Source of the DNA: Allodiplogaster sudhausi
Taxonomy: Eukaryota > Nematoda > Chromadorea > Rhabditida > Diplogasteridae
Assembly (NCBI GenBank): GCA_945643635.1
Contig: CALZFC010000009.1
Coordinates: forward strand, 6,373,501-6,437,500
Length of the DNA stretch: 64,000 nucleotides
Direction: 5' to 3'
Positions 23,082 to 34,657 of the stretch are shown here, one piece after another; the stretch's first letter is position 1, and each line of letters starts with the position of its first letter. The position numbers and the translations under genes are program-made. The notes beneath the pieces are model-generated. The model was not told the origin of the DNA. It saw only the letters and a list, made by a program, of their open reading frames with translations, and searched no databases.

Positions 23082-23164
23082 GTCAGGGTGGCCGAGTGGT
23101 TAAGGCGTGTGACTTATGATCACATGGTGGAAACACCGCGTGGGTTCGATCCCCGCCTCTGGCA
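23082..23164 (+). tRNA. nev-tRNA-Ile(UAU), last and intact copy
   Basis: The final monomer is a clean copy followed by GAGCTTTTGCAATT, after which array similarity stops. It lies only 135 bp before the first CUB exon of the neighbouring gene. The spacer just before it is the most diverged of the array, yet the tRNA body is unaltered. Confidence 0.92.
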
Positions 23165-23168
23165 GAGC

Positions 23169-23172
23169 TTTT
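23169..23172 (+). terminator. Pol III T4 terminator of the last tRNA (representative)
   Basis: TTTT begins five bases after the tRNA 3' end. The same T4 run sits five to seven bases behind almost every monomer, in ATCTTTTGC, ATGTTTTGC, ATATTTTGC or AGCTTTTGC contexts, matching the usual eukaryotic pol III stop. Confidence 0.8.
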
Positions 23173-23178
23173 GCAATT

Positions 23179-23299
23179 CTTTTGCCTGTTTCACCATTCC
23201 CAATCTTTCTACCTCTCTCCGTTTCTCTTACTCTCACCATTTCTCCTGCTTCCTCCGTTTCTAACGTTCTCTCCATTTCTCTCCCTGTTCTTCGTCCAG
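23179..23299 (+). other. Array-to-gene junction, apparent intron 3' end
   Basis: Array similarity stops after GAGCTTTTGCAATT. A pyrimidine-rich stretch then runs into GTCCAG and the first CUB exon, as at a normal intron 3' end. No promoter or start codon in frame is evident here. Confidence 0.6.
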
Positions 23300-24863
23300 G
23301 CGACCACAGTGCATCATTTCCTCAGCTCGCCGAATTATCCGAGCGATTACCCACGGAACGCGGAGTGCTACTGGATGCTGCAGGTGGGTGGGAGGGCTAG
23401 TTTTGCCCTTGGATGAAAACGAGCTATAAAGATAGGATGTCTCCGATCTTCAGGCGCCCACATCCGGCCGCGTCTTCCTCGAGTTTGTTGACGACATGGG
23501 GTTCCTGTGCGAGGACTCATGCGACAAATCATACGTCGAGATCAAGTACCACAACGACTTCCGGCTCACGGGTGCAAGGTAGCTTAATAAAAAAACATTT
23601 TAAAGCAAACTAAGCAGACATAATTAAAAATTGTAAGGATAAAATAAATTAATAATTCGCAAAATAGATTCTGTTGCCCGAGCCGTCCGCGCCAGCAGTT
23701 CGTCTCCTTCTCCAACGAGATGCTCGTCATCATGCGTGGTTACGGTGGCGCCGGACAAGGCTTTCGCGCCCGCTTCTGGTCAATAGTTTTATTTATCTTT
23801 TTTATTTTTATTTTTAAAGATTAATGAATACCGCAGACGATGTACGATGAAAAGATATTAATAATAAACCCATTGAATAGATCCCATGTAGGTCTGACAA
23901 GGGCGAGGATATCCCACCTCCTCCTTCGCTGCCACCACCGTCGTCCACAGCCAAACCGACCGTCCCTACGACTACTGTATGTTGGGAAAAGGAAGCAGTA
24001 GCAGAGTGCGTGAGAAGTTGTGAGAAGCATACCAGTTTGCACTATTGTTCTCCCTAATGTTAGCAAATTTGCAAGTAAAAAAAACTTGAATTGATTATCA
24101 TTTACTACTGCCAGCTTATGACGACATCGGCTGAGCTTTCTACGCTGGCTCCGATGCTGACGACACCTCGTCTAGCTGCCACATCCACTCCCCGCGTGCC
24201 CCTTCCCTCCCTCTTCTCGCTCCCTCCCATGCTGACCATGCCGCCACCGACGCCTTCGTCCACTCGCGAGCCAATCACCACGCCCCCCTCCATCGCCGTC
24301 ACGGTTAAGGCCACCTCCTTCGAGAAGGTCGACCCCAACGTGCCCGAAGGACAGATTCCTGTCAATGGTTTGTTGGCATTTTGAAGATGTGCTGACATGA
24401 ATTTTTAATTCGAATTAATATTAATAAGTATAGTGTAATAATAGTAATAAAATAATAAATACATTAAAGACTGCGGCTGCGAGATGTGGTCATCGTGGGC
24501 GGGCGAGTGCTCGCAGCAGTGCGGAGGCTGCGGCTCCCGTACAAGAAAACGCATCTGCCCAAAGGTCTCCTACTCTCATCTTTAATTCTACTGCTTATGG
24601 AATTCTGCATGTATTTTTTTTCAACTGCTCGCCATTTTTACATTGCATATTTGCATGCATAACCAGCTAATGGTAAGGGCATCAGCCTACGCAATACGAA
24701 GGGTAAACGTAAATATCAGGGCACAAACTAATGTCCATTTACCTTCCACTAGACTCTTTCTGCACTTATCGCACATAGATTTCAACGCTGTTTACATATC
24801 TGTCAATACTTTAATAACATCGACAATCATCTCTCTCACTCACTCACTCTCTCTCTCACTCAC

Positions 24864-24908
<45 letters not shown>

Positions 24909-25427
24909 CTCTCTCTCTGTGTGTGTGTCTCTCTCTCTTCTTTTTACAGGAATCCTGTCAAACGGTCGAGAAGCGTCCGTGCAACTTCCGTGCCTGCCCC
25001 ACGGGCACTAATTTCCTGCTCAACAACGGCGAGATTCATCTGCTTTGGCGCGGCTGCTGCGTCGGTGCGTCTGGATTTTATAATAACAGCTTTAAAAATC
25101 TATTCTCCCTCTCTCTCTCCATCCAATTATCTCCTTTCTCTCTCCCTCTCTCTCTCTCTGTCTCTCTCTCTCTCTAGCACTCTCCTCCTTTACTCTTTTT
25201 CCTCCCCTTCTCTCGCGTTTTTGTGCCTCTTTTATTTAATTTCTCTTTCTCTCTCCGCAGGCCTTTTCCGTTCTGGCGAGGAATGCACTGCGTTGGAGAG
25301 CGGCTCGAACTCGTTCCTCAAGCTCATCTCGCAGCTGCTCAGTGCACAGGACGCGTCTGCCTCTGCCGCGCGCTCCGAAACGGTCCGTGCTGGTGAGAGT
25401 CTCGACCTCAGACGACGTCTTAACTAG
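23300..25427 (+). CDS. CUB + TSP1 protein, C-terminal part, astacin (NAS)-like; 5' exons missing
   Basis: Eight exons keep one frame to a TAG: 23300-23383, 23454-23578, 23668-23778, 23892-23976, 24115-24367, 24470-24564, 24950-25064, 25261-25427. Exons 1-3 encode a CUB domain (FLSSPNYPSDYPRNAECYW, then a run ending FRARFW). Exons 4-5 are a Pro/Ser/Thr-rich linker. Exons 6-7 encode a thrombospondin type-1 repeat (WSSWAGECSQQCGGCGSRTR, ending CNFRACP). The order CUB, linker, TSP1 is that of nematode secreted astacin metalloproteases of the NAS-33 to NAS-38 / HCH-1 group, which process cuticle and eggshell proteins. No astacin catalytic domain with a HExxH zinc motif is seen. The upstream sequence is the tRNA array, ending 121 bp before exon 1, so this is either a gene with a giant array-filled intron or a severed 3' remnant. 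Confidence 0.8.
24845..24939 (+). repeat. CT/GT microsatellite in an intron
   Basis: (CTCA), (CT)n and GTGTGT runs fill the intron between the two TSP1 exons and end just upstream of its TTTACAG acceptor. Confidence 0.9.
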
Positions 25428-25916
25428 TATCAGCAAGCTGCACCCCCTCTTACGCCCCTCGCTACTCCCCAATTTTATCCAATGCAGATGCCCCTATAGC
25501 CACATGCCTTCTTTTTTTTAACTGATTTTATTACTTGTCGAATAGCTATAGCTCTATTTGTAATGTAATTCGAAGACATTCTTGTCTAACGGGCTTTCTC
25601 TTTGCATCCTCTTCAGACCTTTATCATATCTCGTAGAAGATATATTTGTATGTATATACCGTAGCTGCAAGTGAAAGCTATATAATTAATAATCGTGAAC
25701 AACTCAGTATCAAATGCATGAACTCACTGGAGCTTCAGGTATGCTTGAAGGCCTCATTTTTCTTCATAGTTGAAAGCCCTGCGCTAGTCATTAGCGTGTG
25801 AATAATGAAGTTTTCGGCCGAATCCTTATTTTAGCGAGCGAGTTGTTAAATCTCAGTTCGGGCAGAAAAATGTTATGATGCTATATATGTATGTACATAC
25901 ATACATAGGTGTATTC
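25428..25916. other. Convergent intergenic region
   Basis: Lies between the stop codons of the CUB/TSP1 gene (plus) and the receptor gene (minus). Mostly AT-rich 3' UTR-like sequence with a TATGTATGTACATACATACA palindromic tract at about 25886-25906. No gene is seen. Confidence 0.6.
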
Positions 25917-28378
25917 CTAGGCGTGAAATGGCGGGATATGGTGAGTTTTGGAGTGTGGCGGTGGCCGTGTGTCTCTGTAGATTTGTGCTCGTGACGAGAG
26001 GATCCGGAGTTGATTCCCGGCCGGCTGCGGTGTCGGAGTCGTCGTGCTGCTCGGCTCGGTTGTCGGCGTTAGCGAGCGATCGAACATCTTGAAGTAGGCA
26101 TCCGAGCGAGCAGACGCCTACGTGGAAAATCACAACTTGACTTGGTACTGTATTTTTGTTTATCGTGGCAACTTGATTAATGAAATGCACTGAAAGTGTG
26201 CAACAGGCACTGAGAAAGTAGAAATACTTGAAAGAGAAAAAATGAACTTGATGAACATTACCTCTGCGAGATCCAGCGGTTGCACGAGGGGCGACACTGG
26301 CGCCGAGTGGGGCGCAGCGGCGGGCGACGGCACCCTCGACGGCGTCGGCGAATCGGTGACGGCGGCGCGGCCGATCGGCAGGACGCGGGCGCGGAGGGCA
26401 AGCAGACGGCGTCGCACTCCTCGGTGGCCGGCAACGAAGAAGAGAGAACAGAACAACGCGCTCAGTGAATGACCCTCCAAGTGGGAATTCAGTAGGAATT
26501 TATTAAATCATTAGGAAAGCATAATAATATGTCACATTTAAAATATTAAAACCATATCTATTAGGGAAAGATAGTTTAACCTACAATGTAAAATAGGCCG
26601 CTGAGAAAGCCGCAGGAGTACTCGGGAGATTCGTAGTTCGAGAGCCATGCGGAGGCCAGAGACAAGAAGTTGAGAAGAAACGAGCTGATGACGACTGGCA
26701 ACAGCGTCTTCGTGATGTCGATGACACTGCTAACCTGGAACAACAGTCAAAATGTCTCTAAAAATTATGTAGATGCTCGCGGATTCAGTCGTTTGTGCGT
26801 TCATTCATGCAAATTATGTGCGAAAATATAGATCGACTGTTTTGTTTGGATCCCTCTGCAATTGACACGTAGAAGATATGTACCTGAAAGCGCACGTTCA
26901 GCGAGCACTTGGCGAATGTCGACTTGTATCGATAGCGACTGAACTTGACACAGGCGATTGCGAGCTGGAAAGTATTCTCTCTATCTCTCTTTGTCTCTCT
27001 CTCTGCTCTCTCTCTCTTTATCTCTATTTCTCTTTCTCTTTATTCTCTCGCTCTCTTTCTCTCTCTCTCTCGCTCTCTCAGTCTCTCTCTCTCTCTCTGA
27101 TCTCTCACAATCAGAGCGAATGCAGGAACGAACCGCGCAGGCACTAGCGTCAAGACTGTTGCCGATGACGGCAGCAGACAGAATCTTCTCAACTGCAAGA
27201 TTATTCAGCAGTAAACATGCAGACTTTGTATCTAATCTCTTGCATTATGAGACATTTCACACTGGACAAGGAAGCACAGATCAGAAAGCGCTTACCGCCG
27301 TGAGCGACACACGCAAGCCAGAAGGAGAGCATTGTCTAAAAATGGATGAAACACTATAGTATTTTTAGAAGTATTTATAAAGAAGCTAGAAAGAATAGCT
27401 TTATGAATGCCTTATATCATATACATAAAGGCTGCCTGACCGCAACGCAAGCCGCGACGCTGCATGCAGTGATACTCGCAACGCTTTGGCGATACTTCTT
27501 CAAGAGAGTTGACACGAGGAGGAGGTCAATGATGGCGGCAAGCACGAGGACAGAAGAGAGAAGCGAAGCCGCGTCATGAACGATGAGGAAGACGCTTCCG
27601 CCATCTTACAGTAATTGGATCACAAAACTAATAATACTATCGAAATATTGAATGTTTGTATACATCTAGATCTTCCCTGGTGGAAGCAGGAAAGAGACCT
27701 GGAAAGTGTGTTCTCGCAGTGAAATAGACACCGAGATGGAGAAGGCGCGTGACTTCTGCTATATTCGTTATGACAACGACAAGATAGGCGAGTGCAGTTC
27801 CCGTTAGGAAGATTCTTAAGAGATGTCATGATCACTTATGTCTTCCACATGGAAGGGAGCAGTGGTAGATTTAGGAGAGAGGAATGCAGAGAGAGCGAGA
27901 GAGAAGGAGAATACAAGAGTGAAAAAGAGAAACTATGCATGTGAGCTGTCCAAGAAATAACAAGTACTAAATATGTATGTACCACTACTGCGATACTATT
28001 CATATAGTATGTATGTACCATTGAGAGGACGAGCAGATATGTACACAACCAATGGAAAGAGAACATTGTCGGAAAATTAATGAAGGGACACTTTTGAGGG
28101 GGAAGACTAGTGTACCCTATCATTAGAGGAAACGAAGTGTTCGTCTAACACAATATGTTCAAGGATTTTAGGACGAAATACAGTAACAAATGAATATTTA
28201 TGCATATATAAGGTATAAATACGTATATTAACCTGCAATTCGTGTGCACAACGGAGTAAACGTTAAGCGCGCCAAGGAAGCCGCCGATTGCAGGAAGCGC
28301 AGCGAAGGCGGCGGCCAGCTCGGCCGCAGGCAACAGCGCCGGCGGATACTCTTCACTCATCGCAGACTCATTCATCAT
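25917..28378 (-). CDS. Multi-pass receptor, nematode serpentine (Sra/Srab/Sre-like) candidate
   Basis: Nine exons join without phase conflict into 389 residues: 28233-28378, 27699-27814, 27441-27604, 27296-27335, 27134-27192, 26884-26964, 26585-26734, 26262-26474, 25917-26117. The ATG at 28378 opens MMNESAMSEEY; an ATG six codons later is an alternative start. Hydrophobic segments lie near residues 20-44, 50-68, 92-118, 130-150, 206-232 and 240-262, with a possible further one near 170. The loop FSRYRYKSTFAKCSLNVRFQ, followed by a segment with DITKTLLPVVISS, resembles the pattern in nematode Sra-superfamily chemoreceptors (my inference). After the last membrane segment come a basic GVRRRLLALRARV patch and about 110 Ser/Thr/Pro-rich residues, likely a cytoplasmic tail. 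A chemosensory or neuronal role is plausible but unproven. Confidence 0.72.
26980..27106 (+). repeat. CT microsatellite in a receptor intron
   Basis: An interrupted (CT)n tract within the intron between receptor exons 5 and 6. Forward-strand ORFs here are serine/leucine low-complexity artefacts. Confidence 0.9.
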
Positions 28379-30463
28379 TAACCTTCAATTTACTTCCTTG
28401 TTTTTAAGACATAACAATTATTATCCACTCTTGTTTGTACATCCTCACCTGACGAGAGAGCTTACCGTCAGCTAAGGACGAGGTCGCGAAATCGCCGAAT
28501 CACAAGAGTTGCTCATTGGGTGCACGCGAGGACATCTCGCCTCACACGCTCGCGGATTTGCTGCTCTGCGAGGATGATGCTATGCTTTTCTTTCTTTTTT
28601 TGACGCAAGATGTTCCCGTTTCACTCTCCATTTTCAATGGCGCGTAATGGAAACATGCGGAGAGATGAGCAGCCTCTTGACGTCATCTTGTATTCTTCTT
28701 TTCTTTATATTTACTCGCTTGGCATGGGAATCTCTATCTGTCTGCACAACAATAAGAAGCACACGCGACTTGTCCTCCACTACGTTCAGCACAAACAAGG
28801 ACAAGGCAAGGACGCTTTTGGAGGGCTGCCAAAAGGAAGTCGAAAAAAATTCAAGAAGAGAGAAACATCTTATTGCTGCGTCTAGCTATGAAAGATATGT
28901 GTCTTTAGTGAAAGAAACGTAAACGGAGCAAAAGGGGTTAAGGGAGAGAAAGAAAATCGAGGGACTGAATAAAAGATCGAGTATGCTACACACCGAGGAT
29001 TACGACGTCATCTGCATTGAGGAAGAATCCGTGACGCGCAAAAGCGTGACGAGATGTGCCATTGAACCATTCGCATGGTGGAAGATGCCATGCAATTCCT
29101 CAGAGTATTCAGAAAGGCAGCAGATACGTGAATCCTTTGTGCGTGCGTAAACAAAATTTGTTTTGGAATGAAGTGCTCAAAACAGACCAGGAAATAATAT
29201 TCGCATGAAAATAAAGAAAGAACATTCCTGCAAAAATGGCATTGTCCTGCAGAGAAGAGAAGGAATCCCTGATGTTCCACTGGACTCTGAATGATGATGC
29301 CCTTTTTAATGCTCAACATATCGCTTTTCAAGAAATTTCACTATCATCCGTTTGGAGAGAAGCGTTCGAATTTCCAAGGACATGCTTCGAAATCAGCTGA
29401 TCATTCAGCAAGAGCAGACATGTCTTTACTGGACATTACACATGAATCCGATTTTTGTGTATCAGTGCACGCAACATTTAGCCCCCTCTCAGATTCATAC
29501 TAATAAAATTTCTCCATTTCCAAACACAAAATTATAATGAAAAAGAGCACATTAATGCTTGCCCACTGTTATAAAAAAAAAAGGATCCTTTCACACGTAC
29601 AAGGTTACATCCATTTCCACGATTTACCCTACAAGGATTTAGATGACTGAGCCGTATTCTCAAGATAATGTACAAATCCGACTACATGTTTTATTTTTAT
29701 TTTACAGCAGAAGGGAGTACGAACAATATTTACAACCAGCAGGTGCTGGCAAAGGAAGGAAGGAAATATTCGCTGGGCGAATCGCAGGGGGGGGGGGTAT
29801 GAAGCGCCACAGTTGACGCAAGCACGAGCTCCTTACAAATAATATACACGCCAACAATGCGAACGAGATAAGCAATGATATCGGGTTCGAGAAATCGAAG
29901 ATGCATTCTGCATCCAACACACATATCTGCACTCTCATATGTATCAGTTCCCGGTTAAATAACTTGGATCCAGAGAAGAAAGTCTGTATCGATGTGCATA
30001 AGCAAGAAGTTAGTATGAAACGGACGATCGTCAGCTAAAATATTCGTTCACTATTTAGGAAGACTGTATTATGGTAATACACCAATGGAACATTAGAGAA
30101 ACCGCATGTAATTCATCATTCCCTTAATAATTCAAATGTCTCCGTTTTGTGGATAGACTCTAAGCGCGCTTTCCTCGATTCTACAACCGTAAGAGGCTAA
30201 AGAACGTGTTATTTGCAACCTACATTTAAACGTCTTCCCAGAACTTTTAGCTAAAGTAGAACTAGAGCAAGATAGAATAATTAAGCCTTTGGTAGGTCCT
30301 TTGGTACTGAGTTATCATGATCTAGGTTAGCGTTAGCACAGAAAAAGCGAACGGGTAATCGGCCTGAACAAGTTTAAAAAGAGGATTCAATGATGGATAA
30401 GATTTCAAAGAGAGCATATGGACAGTGTGAGTGAGTGAGTGAGTGGATGAGGGAGTGAGTGAA

Positions 30464-30494
<31 letters not shown>

Positions 30495-30512
30495 AGAGAG
30501 AGCGAGAGAGAG

Positions 30513-30554
<42 letters not shown>

Positions 30555-31080
30555 GGGAGTCTGAGCACTTTCCGTTGACGAAATAAGATGCCAAGAAAAC
30601 GTCACACGCATTTGATCGACCGCGGAATGAAGCATAGTAATGAATCTATCGAGACAAGCAAACAAATCATTCGATACCTTCTAGTAAACGCAGCCGGGAT
30701 GAAGTGCAATAAGCAGACTAAGGAAGAAGTCGAATGAATGACAACTGCGTGGCTGGGGACTGGAATCGCATGCTGAAAGTACAAGTCGCACCCTTATGGG
30801 ACATCTCTCACTAGCAGATGCATGACGGATAGGTTAAAGATAAAACAAGACTATGTCAAAGCATGCAGTTAGTATAACAAATATGTAACAAGAATAAACA
30901 AGCAACAAAAATGAAGAGACATTTGGGGTTAGATGGAATGAGCGAGGAAAAAAAAAGAAAGGGTAAAGTGACAGGGAAGCAAAAGCACATGAACAACAGA
31001 TGTATGTACAGTCAGAGAGAGAGAGAGAGGCACAGTCGACATGAAGGGAGGGGGGCCAAGGAAGGCATTCTTTGGGCGCC
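28379..31080. other. Intergenic region upstream of the receptor gene
   Basis: About 2.7 kb between the receptor start and the RUN/PH gene stop, both on the minus strand. The stretch 28440-28600 is GC-richer, with a donor-like site at about 28469, and could hold a 5' untranslated exon or promoter. There is a GGGGGGGGG run near 29790 and a long GA tract near 30462. No coding gene is supported. Confidence 0.5.
30422..30552 (+). repeat. GAGT/GA microsatellite
   Basis: (GTGA)n grading into a GA tract of about 90 bp with sporadic C interruptions. Confidence 0.95.
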
Positions 31081-33802
31081 CTATGAATCCAGGCCGATGG
31101 CATCGCAGCCCGTGTAGAACGCTTTAACGGCCCAGAGGTTCGGAAATTGGGCTGCCTGCGCATCGATCAGCGGAACCAGCGACTCGTCCTGAACATTAAG
31201 AGGTTGCAAATTAAATGGCAAAAAAAATCATTGTCTGAACATGGAGCAACTATATATTTGTATGTTAATAAAGTAGACATCGGCGGGGGCGAACCCGTGT
31301 GTTTATCAATCTTTGTCCATGTATTGTAAAATGTAGAAAAGAGAACAAACTGGAGGAAAATTGGGCATCTCGTAGATGGGAAGCTTAAGGCTCTCAAGAT
31401 AGTTTCGTATCCTTATCGCTTCAGCCTCGGTGCGGGGGAACAACCTGCGAGGGTATATCAGTTGGGAATTGGAAGTGGTTGGGGAACAGCAACATTCCAA
31501 CATTCTGTGGCGCACCGAAATGTGTGAAAAAGGAACATACGGTATCTGACTAACCACTCAAAGTGCTCGCCGGTATGAATGAGGATGATCTGTCGCTTGT
31601 CAACCGAGTACACCAAGCAGGACTTCAGCGATTTCAGCTCGTACTCCTTTGAAGTGCAGGCAATTATTAATTTAAAAAAATTTAATCAGCAAAACAAGAA
31701 GAAAAGAATACTAACAACAAGAGAGCGCATAAAGCCATCAACGAAGCAGTTCTCGCCGATCTGGCAAATCAGCATGTGCGACTTGGTGAAGAGGACGATC
31801 GCCGAGTTCAGCGGTGGCACGCATGGCTACAAGGAAGAGACATGAGAGGATTCAGCAGTCACGACCGACTGCCAATGGAGTACCAGGCAGGAATGCAGTT
31901 CTCCAACCACCTTGGCCACATCTTCACAAAACTAGCAAAGACTGTACATGAACTGAACACTCCTAGCAACGCCAAGATTAGGTGTAGTACTTGTGTTGGA
32001 TAGCTGTCCAGAGAGATGAAGCTAATAGCCAATTCGTCTAACCTGGACAGTGGTATTCTGCAGCTTGTGAATCCAGTTGTTCTGCTTGCTTGGGGAGGGG
32101 AAGGAGACTTCGTAGTGGTAGTCGGGGCCGCGGATGGCCATGACGTTCGGCAGCTCGGCCGCGTGCGGGATCGTGTCGCAGACTTGCACGGAGGGCGTGC
32201 CGTCCGAGTTGCATCTGAAGAAGAGAGTTAGAAAGAGCCAGTCCAATATTACTTTACCGACAACATCAGGCAAAAAGAAAAGGACGAAACAAAACATCAT
32301 CTAACCACAATACTCAAGTAAAAACATACAGTATACTCTCATCCTAATTATAGAATTAAAATAAACGAAAATAAACGGATTCCTCACCTCAAGTCGAGCA
32401 CCTTCTCGCCAAGGCGACACGATGAGTCGCTGAAGATGTACAGCTTGCTATCGCTGCAACTTTTTTTTCAATCATCCTTTACTAGATCGGTGTAAAATTA
32501 AGAAACCATTTGTATTTCATAAGCATTTATAAATGTAAACACGAAGAGCCCCTTATGCTTGCCTGATAATGAAGAAGCTCTGCTTCCATTCCGTGACATT
32601 GCCGGTGAACCAGCCACGCGTCACTTCACGCCACATCATGTACGACGCATCGCCGCTCTACAATTGCCGGATTACTGATTGGTTGCCAGGGCCTGAATGA
32701 AGGCAAACCGATTCGTCTTTGAGAGAGAGCGGCGTCTGATTCCAGAAGGCAATCGACATGAGAAGGACGTCAGAGGGCGGCTAAAGATTGCACATTTGCT
32801 TATTCTTTTTCTTGTTCATCACATTAAGCTACGAAGAGAGAAAAGAATACCAGATCTCGTATGAATCGCCTGAGAGTGAGCTCGAAGGGAGCGATGCCGT
32901 CGTAGATGGCAGGAGGAGTCGTGCCGACGCTCGTGCTTGCCTATAATTTCCCTTCACGCATCATCTCTCTCTCTCACTCACTAACTGTTCTCTCTTGCTT
33001 TTTCACTTTCCTGCTTTTCCACTATCCCGTTGTCTCTCTCGTTTCCCTTCCCCCCTTACTGACATTGACGATAGTTTTGAAGATGCATGCTCCAAGTGAC
33101 GGGTCTCCGGTGGATATACCAACGATGCGGTCACTCCTCTCTTTGTCCTTGACATTAAAGCAGCTTCCTTGTGCCGAATAGAAGACAACGATGAGACCGC
33201 CGTGCGATAGCTGAGCAAAACCAATCAATAATAGATCTACTTTCCACTCTCTTGTCACATGGGGGCTTGTTGTGGTTGCATTGAACCTCTGGATTACCAT
33301 TTGTTTCGATGAAGCTGTTGAAGTTAGAACAGTTTCGCAAAGAAAAACATGTATTATTTTAGCACAAGCAATTTAGAAGAAGATACCACCTCGATATATG
33401 CAATGTTGGTGAGTGGCAGAGTGGCGTGGATTGTGTACTCGACGAGCAGCTGCGTGGAAGGGATCGTCGGATCAGCCGCACCGAATCCGGTCGGGATGGC
33501 TAGGCCCGTTAGATTGTCCGCCAGACTTTGTGTCAGCAGGTACAGATTGCGGTCCGTCACCAGGAGAAGTCTGTGCGAGAGAAGTACGGTAATCAAAGAT
33601 TATATATGCATAATATTTGTAACGAGTACGATGATATGCATCGGTCGCCCCACATCCGCTCTCGAACCTCCCATTTTCGACACTCGGAGAGCCGTCGTAG
33701 ACGTGGAAGAGTCGATGGAACTTTTCACACAAGTCGACATCAGCAAAGACGTCCATCGCGAAGCGGAGCACTTCGCCAGAGTGAAGACTGTAATTCACGG
33801 AG

Positions 33803-33837
<35 letters not shown>

Positions 33838-34608
33838 AGAAGACGGAAAGACAAAGGAGAGAGAGAGAGTAATATGAGAAAGACAGGGAAAAAAACAACA
33901 GAGACGGAGAGAGTGAGAGGGAGAGAGAGATAGGAGAAAGAAGAAAGATGAAGAGTGCCTAACGTGATAGCTCCCTCGACAGCCTCATCCTCCTCGTCCT
34001 CGACACTCTTCATCTCGGAGTGATCTCCATTGACTGCACCCGATCCATGCCACGAGTTCTGCCTCGCTTCCTCATTCAGAATCGACGTGAACGACTTTGC
34101 TTCGCCGTCAAATTGCTCGAGCTTCACCTGAAAAAATTTTTTTTTTAATAACAAGAATGTAAGACGAGAAATGTCAAACAAGCACCTTACTAAAAAAAAT
34201 TCTTAGTGTTATTCCATGATCTTTGAACCTTGATCCCTTTTGATATCTCATCTTGATCTTTGTGCAAAATGTCTAGTGTCAAGGGCAAGGCTTCTCCCCT
34301 CCTCTCACGGTTGTCCACTTGACCTTTTCCTTGAATTCTCACATTTAAAATTGGGTGGGGGAGGGGGTGTCCCATTCGGGTTAACGATCGTCTATCTTCC
34401 TTCGCATGTGAAGAGCCAAGGCTTTCTTTATTGCGTAGCCGTTTTCTATAGTCGTGCTGCCCTCTTGCCTTCAATATCAGAGCGAACACTTGGACAGCAA
34501 GGTAGTAGCAAGGACATGTGGTGGTTTATGAGAGAAGGAGAAGCGGCGTCTTGCTTATTGCTAATAAAGTGATTCCTTTACACGTTGAAAACGTATCAAG
34601 AAAGACGC

Positions 34609-34657
<49 letters not shown>

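Larger units (their letters stand above)
445..23178 (+). repeat. Tandem array of nev-tRNA-Ile(UAU) monomers, 232 bp period
   Basis: A head-to-tail array in which each 232 bp monomer holds an 83 nt tRNA-like gene and a conserved spacer of about 149 bp. Successive tRNA starts (659, 892, 1124, 1356, 1588, 1820) show the period. The span from 659 to 23082, corrected for five 13 bp deletions and one 16 bp deletion, equals 97 periods, so there are about 98 complete monomers plus a truncated first one. Monomers fall into classes. Intact ones have a stem-forming variable arm and GGTTCGATCCC B box. A second class has CTAGTGA..CCTATTA..TCACACTA and GGTTCGCTCCC. A third has a damaged A box (GGTTACCGGGTGG). 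There are also V-arm deletions and chimeras. Nearly every monomer keeps TTTT just downstream, as pol III termination needs. Confidence 0.97.

Noticed and set aside
445..23178. CRISPR-like appearance of regularly spaced repeats
   Set aside because: Both the 83 nt part and the interval between are conserved, the unit folds as a tRNA with pol III signals, and the surroundings are eukaryotic.
24643..25011. 122-codon ORF overlapping the TSP1 exon
   Set aside because: It reads the exon in the wrong frame; the phase-consistent frame encodes the TSP1 C-terminus.
26878..27359. Plus-strand ORFs over receptor exons 4-6
   Set aside because: Low-complexity CT translation; the minus strand has in-phase exons with membrane segments.
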